Origin: an uncultured Planctomycetaceae bacterium
GTDB taxonomy: Bacteria; Planctomycetota; Planctomycetia; Pirellulales; Pirellulaceae
Length of the DNA: 10,414 bases
Reading direction: 5' to 3'
Assembly (NCBI GenBank): GCA_903927685.1
Contig: CAIYOB010000415.1
Span: 1-10,414, forward strand
Part shown: positions 1-9,300 of the stretch, piece after piece
How positions within the stretch are numbered: position 1 is the stretch's first letter
Layout: the number at the start of each line of letters is the position of its first letter
The notes under the pieces: generated by a model
The model's database searches: none
Told to the model about the DNA's origin: nothing
Seen by the model: the letters and a program-made list of their open reading frames with translations, nothing else
Program-made: the position numbers and the translations under genes

Positions 1-1
1 G

Positions 2-361
2 TTCCTCGCGACTCCACCCTGCCCGCAAGGCTCGGATCCGCGTGCCACGGCCTGCCGCACGGAAACCTCGGGCGCGTTCGTGTTCCGGGCGGTGCTCGAG
101 GGGGACGTGGATGTGCCCTTCACGGTCACCGCCGCCACCTATGACGAGACGGCCATCGGCGGCGCGGATTACGATCAAGCCCAAGTCGTGTTGCCGTTCT
201 CCGGCCAGGACGGAGAGTCCGTTCCGTTCGCCGTGTACGTGCGCGACGACGGGCTGGTCGAACCGGACGAGACGCTGGGCGTGCGGTGGGTGAATCTGCA
301 GGCCCAGGCCCGTGCCGTGGAACTGGGACCGAGCGCGGTGGCGTTGATCCTGAGCGACGAG
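2..361 (+). other. Calx-beta-like domain (in toxin CDS)
   Basis: Residues about 27-118 show the Calx-beta pattern: a strand with VPFTVTA, then the 'GGADYD' turn, a strand ending in the 'GESVPFAVYVRDD' step, the acidic 'GLVEPDETL' turn (codons at 245-274 include DDGLVEPDET), and a closing 'ALILSDE' strand. Calx-beta modules bind calcium and are common in very large extracellular bacterial proteins. The acidic residues at the turns could bind calcium. The first 26 residues are rich in Cys, Pro and Thr and probably join to an upstream module outside the window. This suggests an extracellular position for the N-terminal part. Confidence 0.75.
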
Positions 362-3300
362 CCGCCCGACCCGATCCCCGGGGACGACGAGGAGGAGGAA
401 GAGGACGATCCGCCGTGCATCCCCGCCGACGGGGGTGGGGAAACAAATCCTCCCGAGCCGGGCTCCAGTCCTCCGCCAGGCTGGTTCCCGGAGGACTGGA
501 CGCCGCCGGCGCGGGGCGCGACCAGTTGGGGCGCGACCTTCTCCGCCGAACAATTCGTCTCCCTGGGCTTGTTCGTCGATGCGCGCGGTCATTTGATCCT
601 GCCGGACGGCACGGTCGCGACCAGCTTTGGCATCGTCTCCAACGGCTCCGGCTGGTTCTCGGTGGTGACGCCGCCGGGAGTGCCCCTGTTCGACCCCTAC
701 TGGACCGGCGGGGCGAGTGGCCCCGGCGGGGGCACGGAACCCGGCGAGACGTGCCCGCCCGAAGAAGAAGAGGACGAGGAAGACCCGACGTTTTATCCCT
801 TGGAGACCGTCTCGGCCGACTGGGTTGTGCCCTATACCGAGAGCCTGACGTTCAATCCGTTTCCGACGTTCAATTACCGGCTGGCGCAAGATGTCGGCGT
901 GACGATTGAGCGTGGGGCCGGCGGCTTCGTCCAGATCGGCGAGACGGTGGCGCTGGCCTACGGAACGGTGACGGTCAATCCGGACTTCACGCTCACCTAC
1001 ACGCCCGCGGCCGACCTGATGACGCGGACCGAAGGGGCGCTGCTCACGCCGGAACGGGACGCGTTCGGCAACATCTTTCGCTACACCGGCCTGGAGACCT
1101 TTGCAGCTCATGTGGTCGATCTGAATGCGATCGCGCCGCCGCCGTCCGGACCTCCGGAAGGCGAAACGGCGCCGGCATTGCCCCTCATCTACGCCAGCGT
1201 GCCGGTGGAACTGGCCGTCTCGAACCATCTGCCGGCCCTGCGCGGATCACGCCTCGCGGCGCCCAATCCGGCGGACGGTCTGTTTCATCTGGACAGTCCG
1301 GTGTTCGTCGACCTGGAAACGACCGTGCGCGTGGATTTTCGACAGTTGTTTGTGGATCTGGATGGGGAGGCCGATCTGGACAGGATCAGTATTAAAGAAG
1401 TCAGCTATGACGGCGAACGGCTCGACATGAGCACGGCGGCCACGGCCACCACGCCTGCGGTTGTCGATCGCTATCGGCACCAGATTCGAGTCCCCATCGC
1501 GTCCACGACTTCGGGCGCGATCGTGACGGACCCCAACACGGGCGTTTCGATCGTGCAATTCGGCGGCGACGAAAGCGAACCGGCAATCATCGCTACGCCG
1601 GCCGGCGCATCGGCAATCGACTTCCATAACACCATCTCCTCGGGACTGATTGCCACACTCACCGATGCGCACTTCCCGTCCCAACTGAACTTCCGAGTGA
1701 CGCTTACCGACGGCAGCCGGCAGGCGGTGCTGGACGAGGACGGCGAGCCGCTGATGGACGACTACGGAGAGAAGATCTTCGAGGACGTGACGTGGGACGT
1801 ACTGATCCGAGTTCAGGGGAATCCGGACAACCCCCTGGAACCCGATTGGCGCGCGGCGACGTTGGCCCCGAAGGTCGACTTCCGGCCCTGGGTACATGAA
1901 GTCACCCCGGCACTGGATCCCCTCGCCCCCGACACCACGCCGCGTGCTTCGACCAACTGGTCCCTGACGGCGTCACAGCCTTCGATCTACGGCTCCAATC
2001 TGGAGAGCGTCGGCGGCGTGGAGGTGGATCTGCAGGCCGGCGAATTCCGTCGCTATCACGAACTGGTTCTCGACGGCTCGGGCGGGACCTCCGAACTGAC
2101 CATCCCGGGGCTCGTGTACGACTCCTCCACCGTCCACGTCAACGGAACCGCGATGCCGGTGGTCACGGCGGTGGTTCGCAATCAAAGTGGCTCGGCCGCC
2201 ACCAGCATCCAAGCAACGCTCACCTGGTACAATCACAGCGGCCCCGTGACCTCGACGTGGACGACCCCGTCCCCCGATCCGTTTGCCAGCGAGTACGTCA
2301 TCGCGCTCAGTCCGCCCGAGATCGATGGTTTCACCTGCGTCTACGGCTGGGAGTTGACCGTCCGCATCACGGTCGGCGGCGAAACGGTGACCCTGACGCA
2401 GGGCGGTGAGACGCCCGTGATCGTGGGCGATCGGTTGGCCATCTTCGGCGCCGGCTGGGGCTTGCAGGGCGTGCCGATGATGTGGCTGGACACCCGGGAT
2501 GAAAGCGATCACAGCGTCACGCGCAACACGTACGACGACCGGCTGATCCTGGGGTTTCCGGGCGAAGCTCCGAAGGTCTTCAACGCCATGCTGCTGACGC
2601 TGAACAACTTCAGTTACGCGGGCGAGTTGGCCAGCCTGCAGCCGGGCTCGACCGCGGTCTCGAACGACGGCTTTCGCGATCCCCGGGAGTTCGGTACGCT
2701 CATCTCGCGGCAGGACCCGAACGAACTGATCTACGACGACGGGACCGGCCGGGAATACGTCTTCCGGAAGCACGTGATCAACGGGCAAACGACGTACCTG
2801 ATCGACCGCATCGAACAGCCCGGGATCGAGTTGGACGCGGCCACCCACACCTGGCCCGCGGGGCGCCGAGGCGTCTCGTTCCAATGGGATGCCGCGACGT
2901 ATGCGCACCCGGTGCTGAGTGTGATCGAAGCCTCGGACGGCGCACGGACGTGGCTCGACTACACGCTCAACAACGGCTATCTGTCCTCAATGACGCTGGT
3001 CGACGGCGCGAACAATCCGATCCTGGTGGGCAGCGACTATGCGCGGGAGATCTTCTTCACGATTCAAAACAACCTTTGCAACGGCCTGGAAACGACCGAG
3101 TTGGTCGCGATCCGACACGACAACGGTTCGGAGGATCCCGTGCGCGTGTTCGGCTACGAGAACGGCCTGATGGTGACGGATCAATGGTACGACGACAATC
3201 CCGCGGACCCCGCGAAGCTTGTCCGCCACACGGAGTTCGACTACGACGCGGGACTGCTTGCAGAAATCCAACTCGGCGATGGAACGGGTGGTGAAAACAC

Positions 3301-6300
3301 GCTCGTGTACGAAATCGAGCCGGCGATTACAGCCAGTGACCTTACCGGCGTGGTGACCATCGAAGTCAGTGATCTGCAAAAGTACGACGAGGCAAGTGGC
3401 ACCTCGGTCCCCAACGGCGGCGTGTCCGAGACGTCGTACCGATTCTCCCTGGATGGGCAACTTCTGCGGCGTGCCGAGTTCTTCGATGGCCTGGAGTTGT
3501 CCCGCCAATCCTGGGACTACGACCATGTGGGCTTTGTCAAGTGCTACACCGACCCGCTGGGCCGCCCGACCTTCTACTGGCACGACTACGAAGAACCGAC
3601 GGCTTACCCGCTGGCCGATCCATCAACCGCCAACGATCAGCAGCCCCGGTACGACCCCAATGACTATCGCGGCAACGTGACTTACGTGTTCACACCGGCC
3701 GGCCAGACCGTATACGAGTACGAAACGGATGACGAAACGGGCAACGCCCTCGGTCGGCTTGTCAAGCAGATCGACAAGCCCAAAATCAGCGCCACCGGAA
3801 AGCCCAAGCCGGGCGGCCCGAACGCGGAACTCGTGACGATCTACGATTATCGCGCCGACGGCCAATTGACCCGCCGACAGGCGATCCGGGGCAACCAGGA
3901 TCGCGTGGCGGACCTGCCACAGGGGACGGTGACAACGGCTGCGGAGGACGCTGCCGCACTCCCGGCCGCAGCTTTGGGGAAGGAAGATCGGATCGAACTG
4001 TGGACCTACACGTCGGACAACCGGCTCGGCTTGTTCAAGGACGCGCGCGGCCTGCTCACCGAATACACTGCCTACGACGCTTGGGGGCGGTTGACTTCCT
4101 CGAAGACCACGGACGATTACGATGGCCAAGCCACGGTGACCGTCAACAGCTACGACGCGCTCGGCTATCCTGACACGGTCACGGTCGCGGACGGGGCCGC
4201 TTGGCCTGCGTACTTCTCCCTGACTGATTACGACTACGACCGGACCGGCCTGCTGCGGCAAGTGCAGATCAAAGATGCCGGAGGAACGACGCTGCAGCAC
4301 GACCAGTACGAATCCGCCCCCGACGGATTCTTGACCGCGACCATCGAGGGCGACGGCGTGCGTAGCGAATCGACTTACGACAAGGCTGGCCTGTTGACCC
4401 GGACGACAACCGGACTGATCAAGAACGGTTCGGGACCGGCCGTGTCGGCCGAGTATTTGTCGCTGTACACGGGACAGCAGCAGGCGATTGCGCAGACCAC
4501 GCGGTACGCCTACTACGCCGACGGGACCTTGAAGTCGATCACGTTACCCGATGACATTCGGCGTTCCGATGGCACCACGGCGAAGGCTACACGAGACCAC
4601 TATTTCGACCCGTTGGCACGGACGAGTTGGGTTCGGTCTACCGGAATCGCCGGGGATTCGACGGTCGACGCGGATCCCACCGTTCGCCTCGTGAACACGG
4701 ATTTCGTGGATGAAGTCTTCCGAACGGAATCGGATGAAATCGGTCGGCCGCTAGTCGAAGAAAACCTGCTTAGCGGCGCCCGCTCGGAGTATCAATACCA
4801 GGACGCTCGGCATGACGCGCCGACCCAGATCCTCGAAACGATCAATCGTGGCAGCGAAAGCGGAACGAGCTACGACGAGCAGCTGGATCTGCTGACCGTG
4901 CTGGCCTACGACCACGCCGGGAGGCTGCTCTCCTCGCAAACCGGCAGCATGGCTCGGGTCGGCAAGGAATACGACGAGTTAGGTTACCTCAAACACACTT
5001 ACGTCGATGCGGTCCTGCGACCGGAGTTCGATTATTCGACCGACCCTCTCGGCAATCCGCTCACGACGACGGAGACTCGCAGACAAGGCAATGGGGCCGG
5101 AGGCCCCACTGACCCGAAGCTCTACACGACGCAGGCGGACTACGACGAACATGGGCGGCTCCGCCAGCTGGTCGAGCCGGTCTCAGATACCGAGGCGACC
5201 CCCGTCGAGACGCGAATCACAAATGTCGACTATCAACTCTACGATGCCGGCTACTCGCGGGTGACGACCATCGTGGATGGGCTGTCGACGACCCGCTACT
5301 CCGATGCCCTCGGGCGTGTGGTCGTGGACGTGAACGCTCTGGGCGGGAAGACCATCCAGGAATACAACCTGGCGGGGGATCTGGTGCGCAGCAAGTTCGA
5401 GCCGGCGAGCGGCGATACCCTTCCAGCACGCCAAACGGCGTACAGTTATGACGCGTTGCATCGCCTACGGAAAGTCGAGTACCTGGACGCCTCGGCAGCC
5501 GTGCAGCAGTTCGACTACTTCGACTACTTTGCGGACGGCTTCTGGGACGTGGTTTCTGCCGTGGGCATTCCAGGGCAACCGAGTGACTACGCGACCGCGG
5601 ATCAACGCAACGAACTGCGACTCAAGGCCACCCGGGTGCGGCAAGACGTCCAAGGCAAACCGATTGTCGTGCAGCAAGCCTATGCTGGTTCGTACAACGA
5701 CCTGAAATCTGCCTATCAATCTAGCGGGACCAAGGACGCGCCGCTGACGCTTTACAGTTACAGTTATGTGCCGGACAAACAACTCTACGCCGTAACGACG
5801 CGGGCCACGGTGGGGCCCGTACCGTTCGACTCGAGTACGCTGGAAGTCACGCTGGACATGGTGCCGGGAAGCTCGGTTCGCGGCGTCAAGGTGGGATTGG
5901 GCTACGACGAGACGCGGATCAATCGCCAAGTCTTCAACACGGCGGGCACGGTGATTCTGGTGGCCGACCGCATCGAGGACCGCGCTCAGCCCATCGCCGT
6001 GCAGGATCCTTCGGACTTCCTCGACGACCAGACGCAATCCGGCTTCACGCCGCGCCTTCGGCACTTCCTTGATACGAACGGCCGCGTGCGGTACGCCATC
6101 GATGCGCTGAACAACCAAACCGAGTACACCTACGATGACGTCTTGGGAGGTACAGGTCTGGTTGATCGGGTCGCTTTGGCCAATGGGCAGTTAAGCGACC
6201 CGGAATACGACTCCGCCGGAACTCGCGTGAAACTGACCGACGCCGAAGGTAGCGAAATCCGGTGGGACTACGACGGCTTGGGACGAATCATTGGAGAAAC

Positions 6301-9300
6301 ACTGACCATCGATTCCTACGATACCACGGGAACGATCACAGGCAGCGTTCCGGTCTCGCGCACGTGGGACTATCAAGGGCTAACGACGCGATACACCAAT
6401 CGCAACGGCCATGTACTCACCGCCGTCTTGGATCCCGTGAATCGTACCCGTACCGAGACGGTCGTCTGCCCCGCGGGCCTGGCCCAGAGCACCGACGCCG
6501 GATACACCGCGGTGTGCGACGCGGATCGCAACGGGACTACCGACGCCGGAATCTCGCTGACAACAACCTACACGTTGTATTCCGACGGTTCCATCAAGAC
6601 GGCGGACGAACACTGGACCGGAGGGCCGCTGGACGGCGACGGGTCTTCCGTAGAGTACACGTACGACGACCTGGGGCGCCTTGCAACCACGACGCAGGGA
6701 TTTACGTTCCTGGGTCAGACTGCCCCGCGAAGCCGGTTCGTCACCGACTACGAGGGCACACCATTTCAGCCCTCGGATGCGCTGAGAGATATCGTCACCG
6801 GCCTATCGCTGGACGTGACCGACAACGGGGTGAACGACTTCTCAAATGTGGTCCGCACGACAACCACCCACGATCCCCTGGGGCGCATCCACGGCCTTGC
6901 TCAGGACGTCTTTCAGGCCGGTCAATCGGGCGCGCCGGCTGACGTCGGCCAACTCTGGTCCGGGAATCAGGTGCCCGGAGACAAGTCGGTGCGTATTGCG
7001 TACAACGCGGATGGAACCCGCCAGAAGGTCAGCCGCTACGCGGACCTCGGCTGGACCGACGAGAGGATCTACACGGAATTTCAGTACTACGGCGACGCGC
7101 GACTGAAGTCCCTAACCCACCGGGCCAACATCGAATCCTTCCCCGGGGCCGTCGTCGCTGGCTACGAGAACAAGTTCGATAGCCGAGGACTGTTGATCGA
7201 GCGTCACACCATCTTCAACTCCTCAGGCTTTACCGATTCGGGCGATCCGGACCCGGGGGCAATTCACGGTCTCGCCTGCGAAGACTTGGGATTCCGCCAC
7301 GATGCGAAAGGACAGCTGACTGGGGTCAGAGCGGTGGCCCTCGATGGGACATCTACTGAGCCCTGGACGCCACTCGTCTATGACAACTCCGGGCACTTTG
7401 AACCCGACGTCGAAACGATCATCGGCAAGGGCGGACGCCTGATTCACGAACTGAACACCCAGTATCGGTACGACGCCGAAGGCAATCTTGTCGCCGTCGT
7501 GGATGCCCTTGGGACGCGCACGCTCACCTGGGACCTGCGAGGCCGTCTGGTGGCGGTGGAAGGGAGGACGGCATCAGGAGAACTCGTCTTCGAGGCCGAC
7601 CTTGCTTACGACGCTCTTGGCCGCCACGTGGCGACCAAGATCGATGTCCCTAGCGGTACCTCGGACGAGTCGCTGTGGCGAGGCTACGTCCGCGACGGCT
7701 CGTCCGTCGCCCTTGAATTGGATCTCTCGGACGGCGATCGAATCGTCCGCAGCTACTTGAACGGCCCCGCCGCGGGAGAAGTACTGGCCGTGGATCAGGG
7801 CGGAGCCACCATATGGACCTTGTCGGATATGTCCGGCACGGTGCGATCTTACGCTACGGCCGAAGCCAGCGACGTGTGGCAGGTCATGCATCGTGACTTC
7901 GAGGAGTTTGGCGGTCAGGGCGCCACGCACGGGAACGGGACGCTGTACGATATCCCGATCATCTGGCAAGGCAGCCTGTGGTTCGATGGCCTGGGGTACT
8001 TCATCGATGGCCGCTGGTATGACGAGGGCAGCCATCGCTTCTTGTCGGACGGGGGTGAACTGCGAGGCTATCGGTTCGGGAACAACGACCCCAGCAGCCG
8101 TGTCGTGGCCACACGAACGCATGTCGAAAGCGATCCGTTGAAGAGTTCCGAGCCGGGGAATCTGTCGGTTTTCGACCCGATCATGCAAGCCCACCCCGAT
8201 TTCGCCCGGTGGCTGGCTGGCCGAACTGAAGGACAAGTTTGGGCGGGATCCGTGGCTCTGGCGGTCCCGCTGGGAATCGGGATCTACTTCGCGGCACCGG
8301 TCATGTTGTCCTCCGCAGGCTTGACCACGGGAGGCTCGGTCACGGCCACCGGTGCAGCGGTCTACGTTGGTAAGAACGCGATCACAGCGGGGATCGCCAC
8401 AGCAGCAGAAGCCAGCATCGCATCCTGGACGCACGACAGTTCCTTTAGCTGGGGGGCGGCGTACGGGCGCAACTTTGCCATCGACATGGCGATTGGACTG
8501 GTTCCCGGCTTGGCGGAGACGAAAGCGGGTACCCGATTGGCAATGGCCGGAGGAAGGCTGGGGACTCGCCTGGGGCTTTCTAAGGCCGCGGGCTTCGGCA
8601 TCTCGCGATACGCACTTCACTACGGCTCGGAAGTCGCCGTCGGTACCGCAGCCGATACGGCTTGGTCCGTGGGCATCGACGGGCGCGGTTTGTCCGAGGC
8701 GTTAACGCAGTCGCTGGTCGGGAACATCGTCGGTCAGGGAATCGGCGACGTACTCAGCGCCGGCTTACGGCGCGGAATGCAGCGACTGGGCATCCAGCAA
8801 TTTGGCCGGATTTGCTTCGTGGCGGGAACCCTGGTCGAGCGCGGCCACGCGCCCAACGAGCCGCCGACGTTCACGGCCATTGAACGGATCCAACTGGGCC
8901 AACGGGTGATCACCGACGCGCCTGCCGAAGCCGTTGCGTCGCGCGGCAGTGAGTTTGGTGAGCCGGAGGCAGCGACCTGGCGCAAGCTCGTGCTGCGAGC
9001 GGTCAACGCCGCAGACGCGGATGTCGAGATCGAACTGCTGCGGCCAGTGGCCTGGCTGGAAGCTCAGCGAGCGACGGTGGGCGAGGTAATTCAGGTTGAT
9101 TTGCCGGAACTGAACACGCGCGGCCCAGCGCGGGTGCTTTCCATCGAACCGTCGCCAGAAATCGAAGCGGGGGCGGGCTCGGTCGTCACCGGCCGCTTCC
9201 GCCACGTGGCAAACAGCTTGCTGAACGTGCATGTCCAAGGCTTGGACGAGCCCATCGGCTGCACCGAGCAACATCCGTTCTGGTCAGCGACGCGCGGCCA

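Noticed and set aside
80..82. GTG as the start of the giant gene
   Set aside because: The frame is open to the left edge, and the codon sits at the beginning of a Calx-beta strand with no ribosome site before it. The gene almost surely begins outside the window.
286..909. 207-codon open frame on the + strand in another frame
   Set aside because: It overlaps the Calx-beta and linker region in a shifted frame. The product is an Arg/Gly-rich string typical of a frame shadow.
1973..2908. 311-codon open frame on the - strand
   Set aside because: Antisense to well-supported coding sequence at the start of the RHS region; low-complexity Arg/Gly/Val composition and no recognisable motif.
5093..5107. 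Perfect hairpin GGGGCC-GGA-GGCCCC
   Set aside because: It lies in the middle of the toxin reading frame, encodes a Gly-rich turn, and has no T-run. It is better explained by composition than as a terminator.
5513..5530. Tandem 9-base repeat encoding DYF-DYF
   Set aside because: Only two short copies within the YD repeats; it reflects the aromatic/Asp-rich repeat composition rather than a separate element.
7574..8620. 348-codon open frame on the - strand
   Set aside because: It lies fully antisense to the end of the RHS region and the pre-toxin segment. Its product is rich in Arg, Gly and His with no domain pattern, as expected for a chance frame in high-G+C coding DNA.
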